64,000 nucleotides of DNA from contig JASJFT010000009.1 in assembly GCA_030770425.1 (NCBI GenBank), positions 1 to 64,000 on the forward strand, written 5' to 3'. The stretch comes from Darksidea phi (lineage: Eukaryota > Ascomycota > Dothideomycetes > Pleosporales > Lentitheciaceae). This document shows positions 1 to 11,406 of this stretch, piece after piece. The position numbers and the translations under genes were made by a program. The notes below the pieces were generated by a model, which did no database searches, had not been told where the DNA came from, and was given only the letters and a program-made list of their open reading frames with translations. Numbering within the stretch: position 1 is the first letter of the stretch; every line of letters begins with the position of its first letter.

Positions 1-3000
1 TAAGGTACCTCTGGACGATCAAACCTTAATCCGAAGAGATTTCCTAGCGCGCTCCACCCGCAGGCGCTTCCCCACCTGAGTAGATTTAACTAGTTTATAA
101 AAAGTATAATAATAATTATTCTCTTATATAAATACTAATTAGGTTATAGAAGTACTCTATTACTAGATATTAAACTACTATTAGATTAAGACTAATTCCT
201 TTATATTATTAATAAGCTATTTAATTTAAAGATTAAATAGTAGTTAAGTAATTACTATTAATCTTTCTAATAATATTATAGGCTTCTATTACTAAGAACG
301 TATAAACTTAGTTAAGTAAAGAAGCTATTATTTAATATAAGCTTTAATCTCTTTATATATTAACTAGCTAGCTACTAGACTAGTATCTAGACTTAGTATA
401 AGTATAACTTCTTTCTATTTATATAATAATTAGAGGTACTAATATATCTTCTTTAACTTAAAGAAATATATATTTCTATTAACTAGTTAGTACTTCTTAT
501 TTATATTAAATATAATTATTATTTAGTTATTATATTTTAACCTTTTAAAGAATAATTATTTAAATTTAATTTTTATAATCTATAATTAGTTTAATACTCT
601 ACTACTATATATTAAGAACTAGTAATAGTACTTATTAAGTAGAAGAAGTAACTAATAGACCTTTATTAGCTATAATTCGAGAAAGATATAAATAGTTTTC
701 TATTATCTAATATTTTTATTAATATATTTCTTCTAGAGTATTAATCTAAATATAATCTAACTTTATACTAAAGATATATAATAATATATCTTAATAATAT
801 ATACTCTCTAAAATAAATTATAAAAATAGAAAAAGAACTTCTTTTTATTTTACTTATTTTACTTTACTTTATCTATACTAAACTTATAGTTCTCTAGAAA
901 CTATATAATATCTATATTAATAAATAATAACGTATTAGAATTATATAGTAAAAATAAGAAATAGATATTTATTCTCTTACTAATTAGTTACTAGAATTAG
1001 TCTATAATTAGAATAATAACTACTCTAAGAATTAATAGATTAAATACTAGTACTAATAACTTCTTAAACTTCTTTTTTTAAAGTTTTAGGTAATAAAGTT
1101 TATAATTTATTATATTATCTTTATTATTATTTAACTTATTTTTACTCTTAAAGTTATTATTTAAGCTAACTTTACTAATTTTAATATAAAACTAATAACT
1201 CTTTTAGATACTCTTCTTTCCTAACTTCTCCTAAATTAATTAAATTAAATATCTCTTCTTCTAATTATATTTTATCTTCTTTTTTTTCTTCTTACTTTTT
1301 TTTTTTTTAGACTAGTCTTACTCTAAAGTACTAGTAAGTATATTAATAAATAATAAGTCTTTAATCTTAAAGATCTTCTCTTTTCTTTTATTAATTAAGT
1401 TTTTTTCTTATCTAAAGAATAGTTAGTTACTTAATTAGAGATATTTAAAGGGTAACTACTTAAAGCTAACTAGTACTATCTTAAATATTAACTAATAAAG
1501 TTTTAACTAAGTATAGTAATAATAATAAGAGGGTATACCTAATACTTTTAATCTTTTAAAAGATATTATTTTTATATACCTTTTTTATTCTTATAAGCTA
1601 GTTAGTATTATTATTTTACCTAGATCTATTAATACTAGTATTAGTCTTCTAATTTAATAACTATACTATAGTACTAGTAGTTCGTATTATTATATCCTTT
1701 TTTTCTTTCTACTAATAGATAAGATCTAATAAAGAGCTATACTATCCTCTTTAATCTTATATTAAGATTTCTAAATATTCTAGTTATATACTTCTCTTTT
1801 AGGAATCTCCTATAATTTCTTTTACTAAAATTTCTAAAATATTCTAACTAAGTACCTCTTTTTTAAAAATCTTCTATTATTATCTAGTATTAGTTTACGA
1901 TACTATTATTACTTATCTTAATTACTTTATTTAATATACTATTATATATTCTAAGCTTATATATATTTATTTATAATATCTAATATTTATTATATCTAAA
2001 TATTATTAATTAAGTCTTAAGGTCGTAGTAAAACTTTTAATTCTATTATCTTTTTATCTAACTCTTCTCTCTACTCTAGTTCGATAGACTATTAGAAGTC
2101 CTATAGATATTACTAAAAACTATAGTATATAGGTATATTAGAGATAGGGTAGTAGAGCTTATAACCTATAGTTAGAGAAGTAGAAGAGGGAGAATTAATA
2201 GAATAGATAGCCGAATAATTAATTAATTAAACTATTTCGTCTATCTACTATATATTAGAATAGATAATAAAACTCTAGTTAAAGATACTCCTGGATAATA
2301 GTCCTTTAGAGTCTAGTCTAATATTCTACTACTTACCTAAGCCTTTAACGCTTAATCGGAAGGCTCTCTTTACTATTATACTATACTATTAGTAGTTATC
2401 TATAATATATTTCTATTTAAAATTCTATATAATAAGAATAGATATTTTATTTAAAGATAGCTATATTATTTATATAAATTAAAGAAAAAGCTTATATAAA
2501 GAAGATTATTAATAAAAAAGAAATTAATCTTCTTAAGAAATTATTAAAGAAGTAAATATCTAATATAGAAGATAGAGCTAGTATTTATAATAGATATAAT
2601 ACGAATAATAATATAGAAGTAAAGGATAATAGAAATATCTAGCTAGAGAGATTAGAAGATTCGATATTATTAATACGTTTAACTATTTATATATATTATT
2701 AGTAAATTAAAAGCTATTATTATTATATAGTTACTATTTATAGATATCGAAATATTAAAATATAATAAGATAATTAAAATAATAAAAAATATAGCTAGCC
2801 TAGAAGCTAATATAACGTTATACTAGGTAGTAGTCTAAGCTTCTAGGGGAGAGGAAGAGTAGAGATTATATACGTTAGTTATAAATAATATATTATATAA
2901 AATAAAGTATACGTATACTTCTTCTAACTTAGAGCTACTTTTCCCTTCCTAGCCGAGCTGGTTAAAATAAGGGAGCGATCTATTAATTACGATACCGGAA

Positions 3001-3010
3001 CGGCTATATC
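1..3010. repeat. AT-saturated gene-free block, probably RIP-degraded repeats
   Basis: After about 85 bases of ordinary composition the sequence becomes almost pure A/T, dominated by TA dinucleotides and with very few CG or CA dinucleotides. No long open frame survives on either strand. Composition returns to normal abruptly near 2950-3010, just beyond the 3' end of the first coiled-coil gene. TA enrichment with CA/TG depletion is the mark that repeat-induced point mutation leaves on old transposons in Pezizomycotina. The original element type cannot be read any more. RIP as the cause is inference from composition. Confidence 0.8.
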
Positions 3011-3031
3011 GCCGCAAGTTAATACGAGATA

Positions 3032-3509
3032 TTATAGACCCTTCTCTAGCCACTCCAGCAAAGCCTTATGCGCGAGACGTACGTCCTCTCGTAACTTGTT
3101 AGCCGATGACACCGCGCTATCGGCCTCCTTCCCGGTTGAGCCCACGGCCGTCCTCGCCGATGCGAAGTCTCCCTCGGTAGCCAGGGCGACAGCAGAAGCG
3201 GCGAACTGCTTTGCGCTTTCAAAGCTAACCTCAACAGCACGCGAGGTTTCAGGGAGATGTGATACGGCTTCGCTTACGGTCCGGGCCGTGGCCGCAGCGC
3301 TGGTGGCGCTGATCCTCGCCTGCTCGCGGGCCTGCTTGTCCTGGGCCTGGGCCACTTCAGACTTACGCACAGATTCTTGCGCGACCTTGAGCTTCACTTC
3401 GGCCTCTTCGGCGCGCTTCAGTGCCTCCTGGGCCGTCTCGTGTAGGAACTGGGCCAGCTGGCCGACAGGGCTGGTTCCGGGCGCTCCCCCAACGGCTGCG
3501 GGACCGCTG

Positions 3510-3549
<40 letters not shown>

Positions 3550-4712
3550 TGTCATCTTCCTGTTGGTCGTCTTCCTCTTCCTCTTCATCACTCTCATCCC
3601 CGCCGCCGCCCTTTTCGTCAGGCATATCCGACTCGCCGAGGTCAAACGTGGCGCCGACCATCTCCGCGGCCTTTTCCCGCGCGTCCGCCGCCGGCCGCGC
3701 GACGCTGTCCAGCGCCGCCCAGGCCTTGGTCGCGCAGTGGAAGAAGTCGGTCGTCCGCACCGAGGACGCCCGCAGAGCGTCGCGCCGCGCCGCAGCCGCC
3801 GCGGCCACTAGCTCGGTCTCGTAGCGGGCGGCTGCGGCGACGTACTCGCGCGCCGAGGCCGCCGCCACGGCCCCCTTGGCCACCTGCTTGGACGCCGCGT
3901 CTGTGACGTCGCGGAGTTCGCGACGATACTCAGCGTCGACTTGGGCCCAGGAGACGATGCTCATCGCTACGAGAGCGAGACTGAGCACAGGGAGGAGGAC
4001 GGGGGCCAGGAGGACGGAGAGCCCGACTACGATCCACCCGCTGCTCTCGAGCAAGCCGCGGAGGCGCGAGAAGTGCTGCGAGTAGGCGAGGTAGCCGTGT
4101 CGAAGGGGCCCATAGAACTTGGCGGTCGGGGCGAGGAGCCCGGCAGCGGCGACGAGGGCTAGGATGAGGGTGTGGAGCCAGGGCTGGAAGGGCAGGGGGA
4201 CAGCGTGGGAGATGGGCAGATAGTATGCGGTAACGATGAGCAGCGTGTCTTTCAACGGTCAGAAAGGGCCGGAAGAAGTCAAGGAAATAGGATTGCATAC
4301 TCTTAGCGTAACCACCAAATTGCTTCCACACAGTCTGGAGTGCCCCAAAGGGTTCGGCTAGATCGGCACCTGCAATGTTGAGGGTGCTGAGGTCGAGGAA
4401 GCCACCAAGGTGCGCGACGACGGCCACGAGGAGAAGTTGGGTGACCGGGTAGGAGCTTATCCCCCAGTCGACAGCAGCAGGAGGATGGAGCAATGGGCTG
4501 GCGGTGACCAGGACTAGAATGAGAGCAGCTATTCTACTTGTTAATCGATGTCGAGGCTGTAGGGACGCAATCCTATGCCTTCTACTAGGTTGCCGCTGGA
4601 ACCTAAGGGGAAAACAAGATAGCAACCCGAACCTACTTTTGGAATGCTGCTCGGCAAACCTCACCAGCGCCTCGACAGCGGCGTATAAGTCTTCCCCAAA
4701 CGGCGACGACAT
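3032..4712 (-). CDS. Membrane-anchored alanine-rich coiled-coil protein, copy 1 (CC1)
   Basis: Proposed exons on the minus strand are 4712-4633, 4533-4301 and 4248-3032, giving 509 aa. The second intron (donor GTATGC, branch CTGAC, acceptor AAAG) is supported by an intron at the same place and phase in the two paralogues at 13175-14405 and 17284-18910. The first (donor GTTCGG) is weaker: its length is a multiple of three and it contains no stop, so it could be retained. The protein has a short N-terminal amphipathic exon, hydrophobic stretches (for example LILALVAAAGLLAP and GLSVLLAPVLLPVLSLALVA), then long Ala/Glu/Arg helices split by an acidic linker with a run of 13 or more Asp. All three paralogues share ARRD, then DFF about 12 residues later, then W-A/S-A-L/I. 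It is divergent from the HET gene at 5593. No family is recognised. Function is unknown; a role with the HET protein is inferred from the duplicated arrangement. Confidence 0.75.
3510..3549. repeat. Hexanucleotide microsatellite coding for poly-Asp in CC1
   Basis: TCGTCA/TCATCG units repeat about six times. On the minus strand they read GAC/GAT and encode the Asp run in the linker of the coiled-coil protein. The unit is a multiple of three, so length changes would keep the frame. Confidence 0.9.
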
Positions 4713-5592
4713 TGCGTGGAAAATGAGAACCTAAGGGAGATGGTAATTTGCGATGCTGGTGAATTATCAAGACAGCTCGTTTCTGAGGGTGATTCTTGGT
4801 CCTGCATGAGCCGGTTTGTTGCCTCCGCTCTGATGTGTCGGGCCTGGTTATACACCCGCCCGCTCACATGGTGACAGCCCAACCCCTTGCTGCGTCGGGT
4901 CACCACCCTCACGTTTTCTTTCACGCGGCTCGCACTCGCTCCTCACTCATCACGCCCGCGTTTCCAGTCACCGTTTTGGTCGCTACAAAAATTGCCCGCC
5001 ATCAACGGGCAGTTGGCGAACTTGCAGAACTAGCTCCACTATTCCGCTAGCTTTGCCTCCATCGAGAGCAAGCCGCATCACAGCTGAACTCGCCCTTGGG
5101 GGGCTTTCCCGAACACAGTTGGCAGCTGAGAACTTGCGTGCCGACTCTCGCTCACCCGATGGATGGCCGGAGGGATGTGGCCAGCAGCGTGTGTGCCCAA
5201 AGCTCGGGTAGGCAGTGCAGGACTTGTGCAGTATGCATGTTCTTGTTGGCTCATCTAGCTGTCGGCCCCTGCAATGCTTGTCGTACGCCCCCCAAGAGAG
5301 GGAAGTTGGGGCTGAGTCCGACTGTCTGCATGCATTAAATTTGAGAAGTACATGCAGTTCCCTCTGTTCTCGTCACGCCGGGCTGGTCCAAAGGCGTGCG
5401 CTGGCCTGGGGTGGGGGGGGAGGGGGTAAGCGTGCGGCTGTCCCGCCCACAAGGGGTTGCAATCTAGCTGACCCCCTTTCCAGGACGCTCGAGAGCCCCA
5501 TGGTGTGATGGACAGAGCCTCTCAAGAACCCACCAAGGGTCAACTACCTCACTGAGATACAACAGTTTCGATTTACCTTCCAGGCCGACACA
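4713..5592. promoter_or_regulatory. Shared intergenic region of the first CC/HET divergent pair
   Basis: About 880 bp separate the start codons of CC1 (minus) and HET1 (plus), so both promoters must lie here. I see a G-rich tract near 5409-5428 but no convincing TATA box. Short open frames inside look random. The equivalent region of the second pair (18911-19621) has similar length but no obvious shared sequence. Confidence 0.5.
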
Positions 5593-8349
5593 ATGGCACC
5601 AAGTCGCAAGCGGCTCTTCGGCTACCCTAAAACAAGCGCGGCTGATTTTGCCTACGGCCCCAACAGTCGGAACGCGGGAGCGTTTCGAGTTGTCAGTGTA
5701 AACAAGCTCCTTCAATCCACACCCACAATCGAAGTATGGGAGTACAGCTCCATTATCTGGGGCAAAGGCGGAGTGCACAAGACCCGGCTCGCCGGCCTCA
5801 ATAAGGGCCCAAAGAGGCGCTACGTCGCCATCTCTCACGTTTGGGACTACGCCAACGATGTGGACAAGGATATGAACAATTCGATTATAGCTGCCGGACC
5901 ACTCACCACGTTCAAGGTCAAAATCGAACCACAAGGCGGGATCGACCACAAGCCGCTGTCATGGGAGGGCCTGGTTCAGGTCGCCTATGCCGTGAGGAAG
6001 TTGGGAGCCGAATGGTTCTGGCTCGATTTCCTGTGCCTCGACCAGCAGGACCACCCGCCACTCGGCGGCGGCAAGGACATGGAGAAGATGCGACTGATCT
6101 GTATGATGAGCGACATCTACGAGAACGCATGGGGCGTGCTCTGCATGGTGCACGGCATTCCGCGCGTGTCGGACCTCGATGCCCACTCTGCCTGGATCGA
6201 CCGCGCGTGGACGCTGCAGGAAGTCGTAGTCAACTGGAGGTGGACCTGGATCTACTTCCGGGCGCCCAGCACATGGAGTCCCGGCGGACTGCCAGGAGGA
6301 TCCACTGCCCGGCGGGTGAAGGGGAAGTACCTGCTGCCGCTCAAGCCCGGCACCAATCTATACGTGATCAAGATCGCCGAGCTCCTCGATCTAGCCGATA
6401 AGGGCCTGTCAACGTCGGTGCTGCCGCGGCCGTACGTGCTCAACGGCGAGGCGCGAGACCCCAAGAACAAAAAGAAGCGCCTCAACAGCGACTGCCCGCG
6501 GCGGGCTCTCCAGGCGGCGTTCTCGAACAACAACTACATCAAGTACACGGGGGTCTGGCGGAGCATGTACATGCGCACGTCGACCTACGCCGCCGATGTC
6601 GTGTACAGCATCATGGGCATCTTCAAGCTCCAGATACGCCCGGACGGCAAGACGGTCGACCACCTGCAGATCGACCCGTACCGCAAGAACCGCACGCCCG
6701 TGTACGTGTTCAACGATCTCGCGCGCAAGACGGCGGCGGTAATGAACATCGGGCCCGGTTGGTTCAACATCGGGCCCGGATGGCTCGCCATTGGCGGCGT
6801 CGCCGGCAGCGACATACCGCGCAGCCCAGAGTCCGGCATCGTGTTCAAGTTCCCGCACATGGAGGCGGCCGGGAAGAAGGGCAAGAACAGGCCGCCGGAG
6901 ATGAGGTTTGGGACGAGAAAAGAGTGGGTGGGCTACCACGTCGACGACTCGTGCCACTTCCTCTTCAACTTCGACATCCGCTTCATGACGCACTCGCACC
7001 CGCACCTGATCAACGCCAACGTGCTGCCCGTCGGTAATCCGTGGCGGGTGCTGACCAGGACCATCCCCCGGCCGGGCGGCAAAGGAGGCACCATGAGGCG
7101 GTACAGAGTCTGGTGCACCATCGGCTCGATGAAGGGCGAAGTGCTGGGCTCTAGCAGGCTTTCCAACGCGCGGACCAAGGATATCAAGGCTGTGGTTGTC
7201 GGCGAGGTCGGCGACATGACCGACCATGGTGTCGGTATCAAGAAGCGCCCCGGCGAGCCTACGCTGAAGGGCTCCAAGTATCTGCTGTTTATACAATATC
7301 GGCCCCGAAGAAAAAAGTGGAAGCTTGTGGCGGACGGGTCTTTTCGCGCCAAATACGGTTGGAACCTGTCCATGGGATCGCGCTATCGCGTCATCTTCAC
7401 CATGGGTGAGAAGATGGCGCAGAATCAGCCGCCCATGTGGCCAGCGACGAGCACGTCGTGGTTTGATCAGCGCCAGGCCAGCACGCGGTCGGTCCAGATC
7501 AGTTACGGCATCAACCCCCTGCAGGACTGGCGTGTGTCCCCCCCGGACACGCGGCGCCTCACATGGTATGGGCTGAAGGTGAGCAAGGACCGCGGTTCTA
7601 CCTCTTCCACCCGAGACAGCAGAATTAACAAGAACTAGGGCTATCCGTCTGCTCAGCGCGGCTGGAAGAAGTTCCGAGTCCGAGTCCGCATCTCGGACCT
7701 GCTGGGCGCCAAGGGCGAGTCAGTCAAACTCGACAAGGCGCTCGCGCGGCCGCAGCATCTGGCAGTAGTCTCGACGCTGGCGTCAGCGGGCCAGTTCCCC
7801 GCGACCTCGCAGACGCGCACGCGATGGGCCGTCATCAACGAGGGCGACATGGAAGTGGAGCTCAGCTACAACGCATGGACCAAATCCGAGTGCGCCGACT
7901 TGCTCCGCGCGGGCGTCAACGGCCTGCACATCCCGCGGCCGCCGACTGCGAACTGGATCAACTACGTCTACTACTGGGTGCAGATGGCCTTTGGCGACCA
8001 GGTCATGTACGTCATGATGAAGCCGGACCCTTCGACGGCGAGGGCCTTCTGGCAGGTGAGCGTGGTGCCCTACTCGTGGGGGCCCGGCCAGGGCCGCGGC
8101 TTCGAGAACGACGGGTACATCGAGAGCCAGGCCAAGTTCAGCGGCTATATGGGAGCGCACGGGCTGGGGCCGTCCATGACCATCGCGCCTGGCCAGCAGG
8201 ACGCAGAGACGGCGCAACGTGCGTGGCGGACCAGCGAGAACTGGGTACGCATCCAGCAGGAGCTAACTGCACAAGGACTGCCGCACACGCAGGAGAACAT
8301 TCGCTGGTGGAGCCGAGAAAGGCTGAGGCGGGGGTATCCAGGCTGGTGA
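5593..8349 (+). CDS. HET-domain (heterokaryon incompatibility) protein, copy 1
   Basis: Two exons, 5593-7578 and 7639-8349, give 898 aa. The 60-nt intron has donor GTGAGC, branch-like TTAAC and acceptor AACTAG. Its last three bases are an in-frame TAG, so an unspliced reading stops too early; the spliced frame continues into a region matching the second HET protein. The HET domain (PF06985 type) shows its three signature blocks: ISHVWDY at 80-86, WLDFLCLDQ at 143-151 and DRAWTLQE at 203-210. The long C-terminal part, with THSHPH near the middle and a final domain around 740-830, has no recognised motif but is conserved in the paralogue. HET domains are known from fungal non-self recognition and induced cell death. 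The start sits in a good context (CACAATGG). An in-frame 21-bp duplication lies at 6745-6786. The gene is GC-rich and not visibly RIP-mutated despite the paralogue, so the duplication is old. Confidence 0.9.
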
Positions 8350-9609
8350 GCGAAGTGCAAAGAACCATGTGACTTGGACAGTCTTAGTATTAAGAACATC
8401 TAACGCCGGGCTTCTGTTTCTCGTCCCGAGCCTCTGCAGGAGGGGAACCCATGCAGGGTGTACATGTCACAGCAATCGTAACTTGGACTATGGATGGATC
8501 GAGCAGGTAGTTATATCAAGAAGCAGGCAGATACTCTTCTTGGATATATAGCCGCTGCAGGCTATAAGCGAATGCTGTATTATATATTAAGTCCAGCCTA
8601 CTACGGTATTCCTTAATGGTACAGCTGACGTAACGAGGCCGTGAAAATAGTATTCAAATTTTCTCAGAGCGCTGCTATGACCAAAGGACCCTCGTGCAGT
8701 CACTATGCAGTTATTATCATCCAGTAATAGGTCGTCCATTACCATCGGCTTACTGGCATTTTATAAGACTAATTCAGAGGGTACTATGATGACGCTATAC
8801 CTCAAAAACCACGACCCCTTAAATAATAATATCAGTGATCAGACCAGATGCTCACCTTTGAAGTACATACCAACTACGGCTCGAGATGATGTAAAAAGCC
8901 TTCGGATGCTTGACGTATTATCCACGACGTTATCTTGACTCGTGGGTAACTTCCATAGACCGGCGACGGAAATATGCACGGGAGCTTTGGAGAGGGACGA
9001 TGATCGCCTGCGGCGAAATGGAGCGAGCTGATTTGAGCTGACGTACGGAACGACAGTGTGATGGCAGGCATGAGGATGCACGTGATCATCTGCGAGCATA
9101 TGCAAACTTGGGTCTAGAACCTGTTGGTGTCGTCGATCATTCCTGATTGGTGTGTATGGCGAGCTCGACGGCCAGGGAGCGCAAGACCGCCAACTATGCA
9201 GCCATCGGGCTTTAAGTTCGTCACCTTCTTTTTTCGGCCGATTTGATTGAAACACGCCATATCAATGCTACGTCGTTTACTTGCTAGAGCACTACTACCA
9301 TTACCGTTTGCCTACCTGGGCATCTAGTGGTCAATGGCCGCGCACGCGCAATCGGCGTGTAATGCGGGGTAATCGCTGTAAAGAGGGGTTATCTCCGGTC
9401 TTAGGTGGTGTGGAGTACGGTGAGCATTTCAGTAGCCGCGCCTTTGGCGGGTTGGATGTATGGAGGGAGAGGGTGGAGGTGCACGAATGTAATTATATCT
9501 GTTGAATATTCTTATCAACGGAGTGTCTTTTATAGCCTGTCCTTAAGATCTAAAAATTCGGCTTTCAGGTTGACTTCACATGAAACTGTTGTACCTGATC
9601 TTGCTGCTG
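8350..9609. other. Intergenic stretch, no gene seen
   Basis: This is the region between the 3' ends of HET1 and the six-pass membrane protein gene, which converge. Open frames here are short and without recognisable similarity. I see no repeat or RNA gene. Confidence 0.6.
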
Positions 9610-10905
9610 CTAGAGCTTCTTCTCACGGTTCTCTCTCGCCTCCCGCGCCTTCTTACGAGCCTTCTCCCATGCCTTGCGCCGTGCATCTTTCAGCAGCGTT
9701 CTACGCTCCGCATGGTCTTTCGACTTCCACCACTTCTCCTCCCACTCGAGCAAGTCTCCAGGGAAGAACTCCTTGACAAGACCACTCCCGCGGCCGGGGT
9801 GTTTCTCCTCGAATTCCATAATCGTCCACATTACCTTCGGCTCCGCAAAGATTTCCGGTACAGCCTCGCCTCCGTTTCCACTGCTGATGAGCTGGATGGG
9901 CAGACCAAGCGCTGCAGGTCTCCGTGGTACGCTCGCCACAAGCAGGTTCTGCGCCATGCCCAACCCGCCGACGGCAAGCAGATACCAAGTGTCTGTCTTA
10001 ATGCCACAACAGGAAATTAGCAACACAAGCCAGAGTACAGCCAGGGCAATCGTATAGTCGCGGGTTCCGGCCATATCAGGTGCTCGTCCAGCAGCGAGAG
10101 CTTCCATGTCGTAACCATTGTCCGCACCGAGAATTACAATGACATGCTGGTTTCCGTTTCCTTGCGTTACCGCCACATCTTTATTCCTCTGCACCGTGCA
10201 CCACTTCTCTTTCTGCCACTGCGGCAAAGACGCAGACGCGTATGCAAGCAGTGTCCCGGCCGCAGTCGCAACAAATATCCCCCAGTTACCATGAAGACCC
10301 CACGGAATCGCTGCAATCCCCAACTGAACAATCGTGACGGTGAGCCCACTCCACCAGGCCCAGTCACGAGAGGGTAAGCCGGGCGTCGCACCATCAACCC
10401 ACTTGAACACCGCGATACACAACGCCGCATCCGATCTTCCCAACGTTACCCCCTCCTTCACCTCCTCGCCCTCCGCACTCGTCCCAACCCCCTTTCCTGT
10501 CGACATACTAAGCCCGTCCTCCTCATCCGACCTTACCCTCGGCCTCTCCACCCTCTCCTTCACCTCTGTGGGCATCCAAAAGTTGTAGTCCTTGACAAAC
10601 CTTGACAACAACCACGAATTGTTATCCCGACCATACCCATTGTGTAAATTGATCACCGTGAGCCCGATTTCTGGCGGGCACCGTACCAGCAGCTTGTTGT
10701 TGCCGACGGCCACCACGACGGCCGACACCGCATACGCGACCCAGCCGAAGGAAAACGCGATGGGTGTGAAGGACCGTCCGGTTACACAAGCGAGCGTTAG
10801 GAGGATGACGTCCCCGCCCACAATGAGCAGGACCGAGAAGACATCCCCCGGATTCTTCCATTGCGAGAGGAATTGGGCGGCGATGTTGCCGGGGTCGTCG
10901 GACAT
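9610..10905 (-). CDS. Multi-pass membrane protein of unknown function
   Basis: A single exon encodes 431 aa. About six hydrophobic segments are visible: VFSVLLIVGGDVILLTLACV, WVAYAVSAVVVAVG, LTVTIVQLGIAAIPWGL, GIFVATAAGTLLAYASASL, IALAVLWLVLLISCCGI and WYLLAVGGLGMAQNLLVA. The last is followed by VPRRPAALGLPI and a charged helix with GDLLEWEEKWWKS. From memory, proteins of this layout recur as unnamed multi-pass proteins in Pezizomycotina, often with a similar post-TM6 motif; no function is known to me. A frame from 11040 (starting MAEASNTKLVD) overlaps the 5' end in another phase, but no splice site joins it, so I start at 10905. It lies inside the HET/coiled-coil cluster, which may mean a shared role, but that is only proximity. 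Confidence 0.75.
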   Translation of the reverse strand: MSDDPGNIAAQFLSQWKNPGDVFSVLLIVGGDVILLTLACVTGRSFTPIAFSFGWVAYAVSAVVVAVGNNKLLVRCPPEIGLTVINLHNGYGRDNNSWLLSRFVKDYNFWMPTEVKERVERPRVRSDEEDGLSMSTGKGVGTSAEGEEVKEGVTLGRSDAALCIAVFKWVDGATPGLPSRDWAWWSGLTVTIVQLGIAAIPWGLHGNWGIFVATAAGTLLAYASASLPQWQKEKWCTVQRNKDVAVTQGNGNQHVIVILGADNGYDMEALAAGRAPDMAGTRDYTIALAVLWLVLLISCCGIKTDTWYLLAVGGLGMAQNLLVASVPRRPAALGLPIQLISSGNGGEAVPEIFAEPKVMWTIMEFEEKHPGRGSGLVKEFFPGDLLEWEEKWWKSKDHAERRTLLKDARRKAWEKARKKAREARENREKKL

Positions 10906-11216
10906 GTCGGCTCGAGCGGGAGGCTCAGGAGGCGGCGGAGGTAGTCGAAATTAGGGTTAGACTTGAGGCGGGTGGAGATAATTGCGTTGACACGGCTGAT
11001 TGCACTGTCGACGAGTTTGGTGTTGCTTGCCTCGGCCATGCAGCTGCGTCGACGTGTTGATTTGGGCACTTTCAAACCCCACCCCTGATTACAGGGATGA
11101 GCCCACTCGGATACGAGGGCTGATCATATGCGCCGCAAATGGGTATGCGAAGCGAACGAAATGCGAGGAAACCGGGGTCTCAGATCATCAATACCAATCC
11201 GTTTGGCTTAGCGCTT

Positions 11217-11406
11217 ACCGGTTAATCTCGAATAGGAGAGATATTACTAGCCGTTCTGGGTATCGTCGAGCTGAGGCTCAGCTAAGACGCAAAGTCGCAA
11301 ACCTTACTAGATTATGGCCTAGTTAGCCAATTAAAACGTTCCTGCAACTTCTTACCGCCTACCCCAGAGCGGCTAGTAATATCTCTTCTCTTCGAGATTA
11401 ACCGGT
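11217..11406. repeat. Small foldback repeat, 37-bp arms
   Basis: The arm at 11217-11253 (beginning ACCGGTTAATCTCG) is matched by the reverse complement of 11370-11406 with about three mismatches; the spacer is about 116 bp. A second short inverted match (GACGCAAAGT near 11287 against ACTTTGCGTC near 11408) lies around the right arm. It may be a tiny MITE remnant. No target-site duplication is clear. Confidence 0.7.

Noticed and set aside
3096..3824. Long plus-strand frame with a poly-Ser run
   Set aside because: It is antisense to CC1; the Ser run is the complement of the Asp microsatellite, and no domain is present.
6409..7296. 295-codon minus-strand frame
   Set aside because: It is antisense to HET1 in GC-rich coding DNA, with His/Arg/Val-rich composition and no domain.
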